Below are positions 1 to 10,872 of a stretch of 64,000 nucleotides of DNA, piece after piece. Under the pieces are notes generated by a model that ran no database searches, was not told the DNA's origin, and was given only the letters and a program-made list of their open reading frames with translations. Position 1 is the stretch's first letter. Every line of letters begins with the position of its first letter. Made by a program: the position numbers and the translations under genes. The DNA is from Platanthera guangdongensis. Taxonomy: Eukaryota; Streptophyta; Magnoliopsida; Asparagales; Orchidaceae. Location: NCBI GenBank assembly GCA_039583875.1, contig CM077155.1, forward strand, positions 11,015,046-11,079,045, read 5' to 3'.

Positions 1-1
1 T

Positions 2-1169
2 CGCTACGAATTGCTTAAGGTAAAGCCCGTCATCTATGAAAGAGGGTTTCAACTTGAAGTTCGTGGTTGGAGTCAAGCTTATGTGCGGCAAATAGACAAG
101 TTCGGCTGGACCTCCTTCTGCCATCCCGCACTGACGTTGTCTTACCGTGGGTGTACGAATTCTACGCCAACGCCAAGTTCCACAGGGACGGAAAAATTCA
201 TATACGGGGGCAGGAAGTCGATTTTTTCCGCGGAAGGTATAAACTCCTACTTCGACTTAGCAAATCTGGATTGTGATGTATTCGATTCTGTTAGAACTTC
301 TAACCCATTCGATATCGCCACCACATTGAGCCTCACTAAAAATATCATGTGGGTTAATGAATCTTCACATGTCCTGCATTCGGCTCTTTTTACTCGTGAA
401 GCTAAAGTGTGGCTTCTTTTCGTAAACTCAAGTGTTATGCCGACGAAGCACTCAAACCATGTCTTCTTCGATAGGGCTTGCATTATACATAGCATTATAA
501 AAGGGATTCCCATTAATGTAGGCCATATTATTTCCAGTCAAATCCTTAAAAAGGTCAAAACGGAGGGGGAACTCAGCTATGGTTTCCCACACTCATCATA
601 TCGTAGTGCCGTTACGTCGGGGTATCTCTCGCCGACACGAACACTACCACCATTGTCGGTCGGCCAATAACATTTTCCGTCATTTCATCCTATATTAGGG
701 TATCTTCAGAGGAGTCACCCCCCAAATCCGCTCAGAAAAACGTCCTACCGTATCTTCGAGCAAAACCACCCAACCTCCAATTCCACCGCCACTTTCCCCT
801 AATCCTCCGGATTGGCCGATCATATTTAAATATTTGCAAGGCACCGCCAAATATCAGCGCCAACAACATCGTGATCTAGTTTCACATTTAAACATTTTAC
901 ATCACAATCAAGTAGCCCTTCTCCGCCATTTGAACGTACATGAAGAAACGATAGCAGTCCACGATGTGAATCCTGCTTGGTATGACCACAAACCCTCTAC
1001 TTCTAAGGGAAAGGAGGCGGCATCCTCGCCAGATCCACATGATGAAGCGGAAGCGGTCGAGGAGGATGCAGCCTTTGCATCCGGCGAAGACGACGAAATG
1101 AAAGAATTTTTGGACGATGACGACTCGGACGAGGTCGATGACGCTGACGACGATGAGGAGGATGGTTGA
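2..1169 (+). pseudogene. Accessory 'putative plant transposon protein' ORF of Athila-type relic G1
   Basis: This is a broken retrotransposon accessory gene whose molecular function is not known. Reading starts in frame 2 at the window edge, moves to frame 1 near 135-225 (motif EFYANAKFHRDGK at about 157), and returns to frame 2 up to the stop at 668-670, so two compensating indels are present. A second conserved block lies at 437-545 (MPTKHS ... INVGHIISSQI). After the stop, frame 3 carries a proline-rich stretch and then a Q/H-rich and strongly acidic tail (834-1169, D/E-rich with phosphorylatable S). Block order, spacing and acidic tail fit the plant transposon-protein domain found in large gypsy elements. 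The 5' part lies outside the window. Assignment to an Athila-type element rests on the LTR downstream. Confidence 0.72.
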
Positions 1170-2662
1170 CACTCCACTACTCAGAATATGGGAAATTTAC
1201 TTTGCACTATTACTGGTGACATGTTTGTTTTGTTTTTGAGAAATATCTGTGGTGAAACATTTCAGTGTTAGTGAAGTACTTTATTTTATTTACATATTGC
1301 TCTTGTCAAAATTGTGGAGATTGATTGACTCCTTGGACGCTCGTTATCGGTTTCCTAAATGACTACTTTGTTCTATTACTGTTGAATTTGTTGAACTGCA
1401 TGCTAATAACTGAATGCTAAGTAACGTTTACGTGTTACTTAGATATTTATTTTTTAAGCTCTAATCCTTATAACTGTTACTTGTTGCCCTGTGGTTGATC
1501 ACTTCTCTAGCTGAATGTTCTGTTTCCTGAACTGTTATTTCCATAAATTATTGTTATATGTTTTCATGTCGTGAAGCTTTAACTGTTACTAAATAAATTC
1601 ACTATTTTAATGCAAATTCTTTATTATAATCTGCTACTTCGTGGGATATTCCGTTCATATATTATACTTTTATGTTCCACTTCACCCATATTTGTATGTT
1701 GGCGACTCACATGTGAAACTTTCTTTTTATTCCACTCTTATGATTTATGAAGTTCGCAATCGCATATAAGGATATTATATTTGCTACCACTGCTTTACTA
1801 GGTACTAGTAAAGGTTCAAGTATGGGGGCATGTCCTTTTATACCTTGCATGACAAAGCTTTTATGGGGTATATTTTAGAAATGTCTGCTCTTCATTTTTT
1901 TATTAATATTAATAAATCTATTCAAGTTTTTCAAATTAATTGTAAGGTTAGACGAGTCAGTCCTATGAGTCAGACTATTAAATTGAAATTAGACTGATTG
2001 GTTAAAGCTCGATTAAGAAAATCTATCTCACATTCATGCACTATAGTTCTTAAAAGTGTTTACCCCCTTTTAATTTATTTAATTAACTTCGGATCCTAAT
2101 GGGATTAGATCGAGTATGTTCTAATTCAATGATAGTTGTCAATATATTGAGCGTATGTAGTTAACCTTACTTCCACGCAAATCCTTACATTTGTTGCCAT
2201 CACATATTACTTTTGAGCTTAAAAACTTGATTATTCATTTCCCTATGTTCCTTAGCTAGTAGACTGACCACTTATGGGTGTTAAAAAAAATTGTATATCA
2301 TAGTGACATGTGGCCTAAGTTAGCTCCGGCTTACTTAAAATGATCTCAATTATGATAAAAAAAAGGATAATATATATATAGCATAGTGATATGTGGCCCA
2401 AGGATGTTCACTCATACTTGGAATGATCCCAACTGTGTAAATATCAAAAAAAAAAATTGTTGAAGGCTAAGTATTGTGAGAATTATGGAAAGTTTGAATT
2501 CTTATGGATTAGCAAGTCTAGCATCAGTTAATGAGAATTACTTGAAGCTATTTTGGTTAACTTATAATGAAGAGTAGACGGGAATGAAATTATACTGTAA
2601 TAAATCTTTGTCATATCATGATTTACAATGATTTATCTTTGCTAGGGACTAGCAAAGAACTA
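1170..2662 (+). other. 3' noncoding spacer of relic G1
   Basis: AT-rich, with no ORF that I can support. It contains internal duplications: a polypurine-like block at about 1800-1832 resembles the one at 2643-2674, and a segment at 2296-2345 (catagtgacatgtggcc...) recurs in diverged form at 2382-2430. A further phrase (ttgaaggctaagtattgtga) occurs at about 2460 and again inside the LTR at about 2857. Confidence 0.55.
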
Positions 2663-2674
2663 AGCATGGGGGTG
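2663..2674 (+). promoter_or_regulatory. Polypurine tract of relic G1
   Basis: A purine-rich block (AGCATGGGGGTG) directly precedes the LTR start TGATAACTTC. It would prime plus-strand DNA synthesis, and its place fixes the following repeat as the 3' LTR of a plus-strand element. Confidence 0.6.
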
Positions 2675-2675
2675 T

Positions 2676-2700
2676 GATAACTTCGCAAAAAGAAGTTATC
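2676..2700. repeat. Hairpin at LTR terminus
   Basis: GATAACTTC (2676-2684) and GAAGTTATC (2692-2700) form a perfect 9-bp stem with a 7-nt loop immediately inside the LTR end. Confidence 0.75.
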
Positions 2701-3489
2701 TTCATCCCTATTTTAACATTTTTTAGTCATGTTATGTGATATTTATACATGAAAAGTAGATAAAAATCTAATTGTCGCATGATTTGAAGTCAAAATGTTT
2801 GTACTCTCATTTTTTATATGTTTTTATGATAGGATTCGGGGAGAATTTAAGTCAAGGATTGAAGGCTAAGTATTGTGAGAAATCTGGAAATATGTTGCAA
2901 CATATTCTCAACAATCTGGCAGGTCAATTTGAGCAGAAATACAGAACCAGAAATGTTGCAACATATTCGCAACATTTCTGACAGTTACAGGAAATTTAGA
3001 TCCGAAATTACTGCGTTTTCAACAGTTACAACCTATTTTTAAGCACCCGTTCAGCATTTAAAAATGACTGGAAGTGGGGCCCACTAATTTGAAAAGAAAG
3101 GGAGAGTTTAAAGGAGGAAAATTTCAGCCATTAAAGGGGGGATTTGATTCTTGATTGTTCAGCCATTATTGGAGAGGAGGAGAAAAACTGGGGGAGGATT
3201 TCGGTCAAGGAAGAACCAGTTCAGTCTTGGTATTCGGGCTGAAGGAAACGCTTCCACATCACTGGAGAAGGGAAGATTCGCATTTCTTTCGAAATGTTTA
3301 GTAAGATCTCTTCAGTTTTGTGTTATTTTCCCGCAGTCATGAACTAAAACTCCCTAGTCTTGCATGATGAGAGTAGTATGTGTATTTTGATGATGAACAT
3401 CTTTGATTTTGAGTTTGTTTTGTGATTATCTTTATAGATCTTGTGATTTTTATGGTGAAATTGTTGGATCATGTCTTTTTATTATATTG

Positions 3490-3650
3490 CACCGTAAGAA
3501 TCGAGAGATAAGCGTCGTAATGTTAATATAAGAACTAGTTTATCGCAGTGCGAGAATCGAGAGATGAGCAGTGTGAATCATTAACCAAAATTTCTTTATT
3601 TCTATGGCGTCTCAAGAATCGAGAGAGGAGAGACGTGCGTGCATCACAAG
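3490..3650 (+). repeat. Three imperfect units in G1 LTR (AATCGAGAGA motif)
   Basis: Three copies of the phrase AGAATCGAGAGA followed by a GACG/GCG-type ending occur at about 3497, 3550 and 3611. The second Athila-type LTR at 62060-62205 has three copies of a related phrase (AGATTCGAGAGA) in the same order, so the units predate the divergence of the two LTRs. Confidence 0.6.
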
Positions 3651-4108
3651 ATCTCTTGAGTTTTGAAAAGTGAAAGAGATTTCCTTTTTTGCTAGCAAAT
3701 TAGATTCTTGCACTTCATAATATTTTCGTTTTGCCTAAGTTAGAGATAACTAGGGTTGCGTAGATATTAAGACTCCTTGTATCGCAAGATAATTCAAAGC
3801 TCAAACAAATGAAATATTTATTTTATCATCATCATGTTACACATATGAAATCAGAAATGCAAGACTATTTTCTCTAATTGCTAAGAAATTACTTTAAAAA
3901 TCTAGTTAAATTAGTTTTAATATTTATTTAAAAGTTTTATCTATTTTCAGAAAATCAATTAATCATTTTACTTGGATTCATAGAAACGGTGTAGCTAGTA
4001 ATTGTAAGCACTAAACACATCACTTCTCTGTGGGAACGATCTCACTCACTCTGTATTACTTGTACGGTACGTATACTTGCGTTTTCAAGCTCTATTTTGC
4101 GCGTATCA

Positions 4109-5329
4109 CCAACCCCCCCCCCCCCCCTCATTTCGCGTGACTACGCGTTTGCGGAACTAGACGAGGTTAGCTCCGTTGTGACAGTAGATGGTTTCCTTGG
4201 GGTATGGTAATGTTAATCGGAACCGTACAATGTTAGCTCCGTTGTAACGGTACATGGTTTCCTTGGGGCACGGGAACGTTACGGTACGAACAGTGGATTT
4301 GGGCGGGAAAGGCGTGGGATTGTGATGTGCTAAGGTGTGATTTGTCTCTGCGGTCGGCTGGCTAGCCCGTGACGTTGCAAAATCATGTGTGGAGAGTGTC
4401 TCGGCGAGATAAGTCTCCCTTTTGTGGAACTGACGAGAATGTCGAGCTTTGGCAAGCCCGGACGATTCCAGCTGGGTCCCGCTGGGTCTCCTTCGGTGGA
4501 CTTGATCCTGATATTGGAGTCGGGCCTGGGTCGTCGCGAACGGGTGGGGTCTACAAGGTTTCTTATTGGTTTGTTTGTGTGGCGGGTTGTATGTCGTTTG
4601 GGGGAATTAAGAGTACACTTGTGTTTGCGGTTTGTATGCCATTTGGGGGAATTTAGAGTGTCCTTGTGTTTGCGGCTTGAACGTCGATGGGGAATTTAGA
4701 TTACCCGATGTGATGATGTGTTAGAAGCATAGGCTTTAAGGTGCCTTGGGTGAAACCCGGGATTGCATTCATGATACATTGTAGGCCCTTTTTATTATAT
4801 GCTCAACATAGAAACGTGTTTGCTGTATGAGACATCCAAACTTGTTTTATAGCTTTACATGTTGTTGTATTTTGCATACGAAGTGCTGACCTGCAGGGTG
4901 ATGGAGTGCCCCGTGGTCCGCTACGGACGGCCGAGAGGATATCTGTAGGTTACACAGTTGAGGTCAGCCTTTGCTGTTACAACCAAATTTTTACTGGGCA
5001 AAGATCGCAAGCGGGAGAAAGCTCGCCGGACAAAAAGTCCTAAGCCTCATGAAGTGTTATAGCTCTGTTTTGTGGAATGTAATGCTTTATGTACTATATT
5101 TTTCGGCTTGCACGCCGAGGTAGCTTAGGAGTGCTTATGCACATTGACACTTAGTGTTATAGTTGAATGTTGGACTCGAAAATGTTGTAAGGCCATAAGG
5201 TCGTGTTGATACTCATGTGTTAGTGGATAACTTCTGGTTTTGCTCTTTTGTTTCTGCTGTTTTTAGTCTGAGTTTTGAGTTGAGTAGTTTATTTCATCTT
5301 ATAATGTTTAAGCTGTGGCGTCTGTATGT
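4109..5329. other. Unassigned repeat-derived stretch
   Basis: It begins with a poly-C tract (4111-4127). A roughly 66-bp unit is duplicated at about 4160-4275 (GTTAGCTCCGTTGT at 4166 and 4231). Short ORFs here are not conserved-looking and I do not call them. The GGTC/CGGACGG-rich block at 4900-5000 resembles gypsy LTR sequence in texture only; I cannot place it. Confidence 0.4.
4583..4700 (+). repeat. 45-bp tandem repeat, about 2.6 copies
   Basis: Units start at about 4583, 4627 and 4672 (GCGGGTTGTATG, GCGGTTTGTATG, GCGGCTTGAACG), each followed by a GGGGGAATT-type block. The third is incomplete. Confidence 0.7.
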
Positions 5330-6234
5330 TGTGGGGCCCCGGCCGGACCCATATTTTACGGTCATTATAGTGGAGGTGTTATACAGGTGGTCCTATTTAT
5401 ATGCGTGGAGAGTAGTGCGATCACCGCCGTAGATTATAGGATAACCACTCTATCTCGCGGCGAGCACCAAGTGTATCCGCCAAGCCGCGGATACACAACC
5501 AGATCGCCGCAACTAGGCAAGACAGCCAGTCCTCCAAGGTTGCACCACCAAGACCGGATACTAAGCCAATCCGCCTTGTCGCCAAGGCCCAGCTAGACTT
5601 GATCGCCATACATGCGAACTCTGTGAGATCTGCCCCAGTCTGCCCACCTACGGACACAGCTTCAGTTCGCTCGCGGCTGCGGTCACCACTCCAGTCCGCA
5701 TATCCTGAGCTCGCAGCCAAGGCACACAAGGCTAACTGCCGAACACGCTGTACAGAGATATCAGTCCGTGCAGACCGCGGGACCTCCCAGACTAAGCCAT
5801 CCCGCACAACCCGGCGAACTCCGGCTCCAGTCCGCTCTAACCGGCGAACTCCGCGGTTACCACCAACCGCGCCACCAGAGCTATACCAAGGCACACGCCA
5901 TGCCGATATCCCGAGCTCTGGTCCAGTCCGCAACCCGGACTCCGCGAACTTCCACCGAGTCCGCACCTCGCTAGTCTTGGCGAGTTTTGCAGATAGCAAT
6001 CCTATCTGCATGGTTACCTTCTGGGAACCAACTGCCGGCAGAACACAACCCGGCCTGGCAAGCCGCCTCCTTTGTCCGCACAGACCGCACGAACAAACCG
6101 CCCAGGCTTCCAGTGCACAAACCGACTGCAGCACCATTGCCAACCTGGCTAGCCGTCAGTCCTGTCCGCACAGGACACACGGACAGGTCGCACTGGTCGC
6201 CCAGTCCACAACTTTCACTTCATGTTTTTCAACA
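5330..6234 (-). repeat. Relic LTR related to copia element D
   Basis: It shares with the D LTRs (44686-46309, 50533-52150) a minus-strand TATA box in the phrase GTCCTATTTATA (about 5391), many CAGTCCGC/GCGGACT words, and an ending of cacttcatgt...ttcaaca matching the D end cacttcacaaatttcaaca. It lies in the same orientation as D. The left side (D's TGTTAAA terminus) is not recognisable. Long ORFs through this GC-rich stretch on both strands are by-products of composition. Confidence 0.6.
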
Positions 6235-7204
6235 TTTGGAGCATAAGATTATGATATGACAATGACATTTTTGTCCAACCTCACCGGAGCAAATAAGTCG
6301 CGATAAGTCGTGCCAAACACAGCCTTAATTCTTTTGCAAGGGTTTATATAGCTGTGGAGTGGTCTATTTTTTTAAGAAACTATGGGAGGAGTTGGCTGCT
6401 CGGGCCTAGCAAGCCACACTCGCTCACCTCGACCTGCCTGTCCATATGACTGGGGAAGGGATGCGGTCTTACTATCGAGATGATAGTTCCGGAGTTCCTT
6501 TCCCAACTCGCAGAGCTGTAGCCGAGAACTAGTTGTTCCCCAAGGACCTAGCCGAGACGAGCCCGGGGAATAGTTTGTGCTTGTAAATTCTTTGTATTTT
6601 TCTTTCTTTTTCAAACTCAAAATGAATACTCATGAGTTTTAAAGATAATGACAAATGCCTTCTCATGCTCCTCTATGCCACCACTACTCGCTCTTATATT
6701 TTTTTCAACTAACATGTTTGAACTCAGTTTCCAATAGATGTGTTTCATTAGGAGTTCGATAAGTCGTGTATTTACACTGCTCATATAAGAACTTATGAGA
6801 TTCTTGAGAACTTTGAATTAACTGCAACTCATAACTCACTGAGTACTAAAGTTAGGATAGTAGTGTTGGTCAACATGTCGAATACAGACTAATATGTGAG
6901 TACACTCCTGTTAAGATGTTCGTGTGCTCGCACTCAGCCTTCGCAATGCCAGATTCAAAAACATACAACTTGCAAAACTCGTAAGCGAGGGAGCGTGCTC
7001 CATTCCCATAAAAGGTGAGGCCGGTTGCTTGCATACCAGCCCTGCTCGCGCCTTCATTTGCACATTTGTTTTTTTAAAAATATGGTTCTTTATTTTTGAT
7101 CATGTGCCCTCCGCACTTGACTCAAACCCTTCTAGGTGACCTCCATTTATTTTAGCCTTTTCCTATCACACGAATGAGGGAGATTGCCCTGCTAGCATGA
7201 AAGA
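6235..7204. other. No recognisable feature
   Basis: Mixed-composition sequence without a supported ORF. A TTTATATAG word at 6343-6351 could be a promoter, but nothing around it supports that. Confidence 0.3.
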
Positions 7205-9325
7205 GCCCAGCCAGCATTTTCCAAGCAAAAACATTTTCCTGCATCCAGATTGGTTGACCTGCCGTGCTGGCCTGTGCAGGCCCGGTCATCGAAATCTTCT
7301 CGGGACCTTACTTCCAAGCCTATTTTTTGTTTTTAACCCTCCACCTGAGCGACCAGCTTTCTCTGTCGGCTTGTATGATCTCAGTCAGTTGAATCATATC
7401 AGAGTTTTCTTGGTTAAAGTCCATTTCATTTTAACCTGCAACCCGAGCGACCTGGCTGCCCTGCCGACTTGTAGAGCCCGGCCAGCGAGATCTTATCAGC
7501 GGTTCCTTGGTTAAACATCCGCTTCAATTTAACCCTCCACCCGAGCGACCAACCTACCATGACGGTTTGTGTGAGCCCGGTCAGCAGGATCCTATCGGGA
7601 GTTTCTTGGTTAAAAATCCATTTCATTTTAACCTACCACCCGAGCGAGCTGCTTGTCCTACCGGCTTGCAAGATCCTGGTCAACGGGATCCTATTGGGGG
7701 TTCCTTGGTTAAAGATCCGCTTCAATTTAACCCTTCACCCGAGCGACCAACCTTCCCTACTGGCTTGTGTGAGGCCGGTCATCGGGATCCTATCGGGGTT
7801 TCTTGGTTAAAAATCCATTTCATTTTAACCTGCCCTCCGAGCATTGTTGGTTTAAAATCCATTTCATTATAACCTGTAATCCGAGCGACATTCCCTGCCA
7901 ACTTGTGAGAGCTCGGTCAGTGTGATCCTATCGGCGGTTCCTTGGTTAAAGATCCCTCTTCAACTTAACCCTCCACCCGAGTGACCAGCCTACCCTGTCG
8001 GCATGTGTAAGCCCGGTCAACGGGATCTTATCGGAGGTTTCTCGGTTAAAAATCCATTTTATTTTAACCTCCTGCCCGAGCAACCTTTCTGCCCAGTCGG
8101 CTTATGAGAGTCCGGTCAGTGGGATCCTATCGGGGGTTCCTAGGTTAAAGATCTGCTTCATTTTAACCCTCTACCCGAACGACCAGCCTGCCCCGTCGGC
8201 TTGTGTGAGCCCGGTCAGCGGGATCATATTGGAGATTTCTTAGTTAAAAAACCATTTCATTTTAACTTGCCACACGACCGACATGTTTGCCCTGTCGGCT
8301 TGTGTAAGCCTAGTCAGTGGGATGCTATCGGGGGTTCCTGGGTTTAAGATCTGCTTCAATTTAACCCTCTACCCGAGCGACCAGCCTGCACTGCCGGCTT
8401 GTGTGAGCCTGGTCAGCAGGATCCTATGAGGGGTTTCTTGGTTAAAAAATTCAATTCATTTTAACTTGCTACCCGAGCGACCTGCATGCCTTGCTGGCTT
8501 GTGAAAGCCTGGTCTGCGGGATTCCATCGGGGATTCCTTGATTAAATATCCGCTTCAATTAAACCCTCTACCCGAGCGACCAGCCTGTCTTGTCGACTTG
8601 TGTAAGCCTGATCAGCGTGATCCTAATAAGGGTTTCTTGGTTAAAAATCCATTTCATTTTAACCTGCCACCAGAGAGACCTTTCTGTCCTGACGGCTTGT
8701 GAGAGTCTGGTTAACGGGATCCTATTGGGGGTTCCTTGGTTAAAGATTCACTTCAATTTAAACCTCCACCCGAGCGACCAGCTTGACCTACTGGCATGTG
8801 TGAGTCTGGTCAGCAGGATCCTATCGGGGATTTCTTGGTTAAAAATCCATTTCATTTTTACCTTCCACCCGAGCAACTTGCCTGCCCTGCTGACTTGTGA
8901 GAGCCTGGTCAGAGGGATCCTATCGGTGGTTCCTTGCATAAAGATCCGCTTCAATTTAACCCTCTACTCGAGCGACCAGCCTGCTCTGTCGGCTTGTGTG
9001 AGCCTGGTCAGTGGGATCCTATTGGGGGTTTCTTGGTCAACAATCCATTTCATTTTAACCTGCCACACGAGCAGCATGCCTTCCATGTCGGCTTGTGTAA
9101 GACCTGTTAGTGGAATCCTATCGGGGCTCCTTGGTTAAAGATTTGCTTCAATTTAACCCTTTACCTGAGCGACCATCCTACCTTTCCGGCTTGTGTGAGC
9201 CCAGTCAGCGGGATCCTATAGGGGGTTTCTTGGTTAAAAAATTCATTTCATTTTAACCTACAATCCGAACGACCTGCTTGCCTTGCCGGCTTGTGAGAGC
9301 CCGATCAGCGGGATCCAATCGGGGG
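7205..9325. repeat. 98-bp tandem array with alternating A/B units (about 20 copies)
   Basis: A 98-bp monomer contains CCCGAGCGACC, a GGCTTGTG(T/A)GAGCCCGGTCAGCGGGATCC-type block and TTGGTTAAA. Anchor copies lie at about 7442, 7540, 7639, 7737, 7880, 7975, 8072, 8171, 8272, 8369, 8470 and 8569, and continue to about 9320. Two unit types alternate: A reads GGTTCCTTGGTTAAAGATCC then CTTCAATTTAACCC, and B reads GGTTTCTTGGTTAAAAATCC then TTTCATTTTAACCT. The true period is therefore a dimer of about 197 bp. The left edge (7205-7430) is degenerate and one unit near 7835 is shortened. ORFs reading through it are periodic artefacts. Confidence 0.9.
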
Positions 9326-10872
9326 TGATGAAACTGAAAACCTGCTTCTTGTGGAGTTTGAACCCTCGGGTAAGGGGTGATCGCGCACTTACTTTGCCCA
9401 GCAAACTTGACTGGTCGAAGACTTAAAGCTCAGAAATAACCCAAGGCTCTCAGCACAGAGGTCCCACCACACACCCAGAAGATCTTAGAGCACTTCCCCT
9501 CCTTAGCCTGTGTTGAGCTAAGGGCACCTCAGGAAGCTCTAGAAGATCAGAGAGAAAGAGAATTGGAATGCTTGAATGCTTACCCTCTTAGGTACCCCCT
9601 TGGGTCTATTTATGGCTTTTTGAAATTAGTCTGCCAACAACGTACCTCCGTTATTTGGAACGGGTATATGCATTCCAGGTTGGCCTGCCAACAGCGTAAC
9701 TCTGCTATTCTGAAAGGCTATATGCAGGACAACGGGGGTGGAATGGTAAAAATACAACATACATCACTGGGCGAGTGACCCTTGAAAATCTCCACTCGCA
9801 TGAGGCGGCGAGTACTCGATGGGGCTGGCACTCGCAGCCTCCTCAGGGCCTTGGCCTAGTGCGAGATCGACCTGCTCCACTCATCTGCTGCTGCCTGGAG
9901 CTAGGGGCAAGTGAGAGCCCACTTGCTCCACTCGCCCGACTTTCATCCCACCCAACCTGGGCAAGTCGACGAGGCTGCCGAGCTCTCTCCTCCCTCTCGA
10001 CTCGCCTGGAACTTGCCTTACTCAATGCCAATGACAGAAGACGTCGAGTGAACAAGCGTCGAGTGAACAAGCTTCACTCCATGCCAAGGAACTGAAGGCG
10101 CTGAGTGCACTCCCCTCACTCAACGCAAAGGAACTGAAGGTGCTGAGAGGCTAAACTCCACTCAACGCCAACGAAAATGGGATCAACTCGTCGCTTGACT
10201 GGGTGGACACGGCCTGGCTCTCGCAGCTCGCCTTCTCTCATTAGACGAGCGTGAGCCGGTGGAGGTTACTTGGGCGGGAGAGGGCTGGTCCAACTGGCTC
10301 GCGCTGCTCGCTCGCCCTGGTTGGCGGCAGCGAGCCGGCCATCTGGGTTCGCCAGCGTACTGCACTGATGCGGGTCGGTTTTCCTAGCTCGCTCGCTTAG
10401 CCTGGTGGACTCACTCGGCGAATACATGGTTGTACACGATCCCCGCTCTTTTGGAGCTTTGCAAAAGCTCGGAAAGAAACTTCCAACCCCACATGTTCGG
10501 TGAGTGTCTGCTGAGCTGGAGGGAATCTTTTGGTGGGGCTCACGTTCTTGTTATCTATACACCACCAGGCTCAAGGAAATTCTCAATTCTTCTGCTTCCC
10601 TTTCTCTTCGCAAACTATTGTAGTTGAACGATGCCTATATCGGAAGAAATGCGAGCTCCCTAGCGTCCACGAGGGAAGGAACATGGGCACAGGTCATTGA
10701 CACTGCACCTTGGTTGGTGAGGGGCCGCTTTGTCCCGTTTTTAGGCCGAATAAAGCGAAGATGATCTGGCGGTCTCCCCAGAATGGTGTCGCTACATCCA
10801 GTTCGGCGGCCGGTACCGAGGCCACCCCTGAGGTACGCAGGCTAGTTACTTGATGTTGTTGTTATTCCACCT
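9326..10872 (-). other. Possible LTR/regulatory region of a Tat-like relic
   Basis: A minus-strand TATA box lies at 9606-9615 (CCATAAATAG when read on that strand), followed downstream on that strand by about 280 bp of leader-like sequence ending at the TG at 9327. A roughly 55-bp duplication (TCTGCCAACAACGTA / CCTGCCAACAGCGTA) lies at 9631-9745. A block at 10768-10797 (GGTCTCCCCAG...GTCGCTACA) distantly resembles the reverse complement of a TGGCGAC...CTGGGGA primer site. No second copy of this stretch exists in the window, so an LTR is only suggested. Confidence 0.35.

Larger units (their letters stand above)
2675..4108 (+). repeat. 3' LTR of Athila-type gypsy relic G1
   Basis: The repeat starts TGATA and ends TATCA, as Athila-group LTRs often do, and is about 1.43 kb. 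Its end region (TGTGGGAACGATC, TATTACTTGTACG) recurs in diverged form at 62630-62680. A 12-bp perfect inverted repeat (CAGAAATGTTGC at 2948-2959, GCAACATTTCTG at 2969-2980) lies in the upstream half. No 5' LTR partner lies in the window. No significant coding capacity is seen. Confidence 0.65.

Noticed and set aside
4111..4127. Poly-C tracts (also 40606, 48650, 59881) as possible functional elements
   Set aside because: Simple homopolymers next to LTR ends or in coding sequence; length is unreliable in assemblies. Only the one in the D integrase is kept as a finding, because it changes a motif.
5421..6246. Long overlapping ORFs on both strands (up to 240 codons)
   Set aside because: They lie in GC-rich relic LTR sequence, show no family motif, and open frames on both strands are expected from the repeated CAGTCCGC words.
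7197..9138. ORFs of 80-180 codons with repeated peptide units
   Set aside because: They are read-throughs of the 98-bp tandem array, whose unit is not a multiple of three in all copies.
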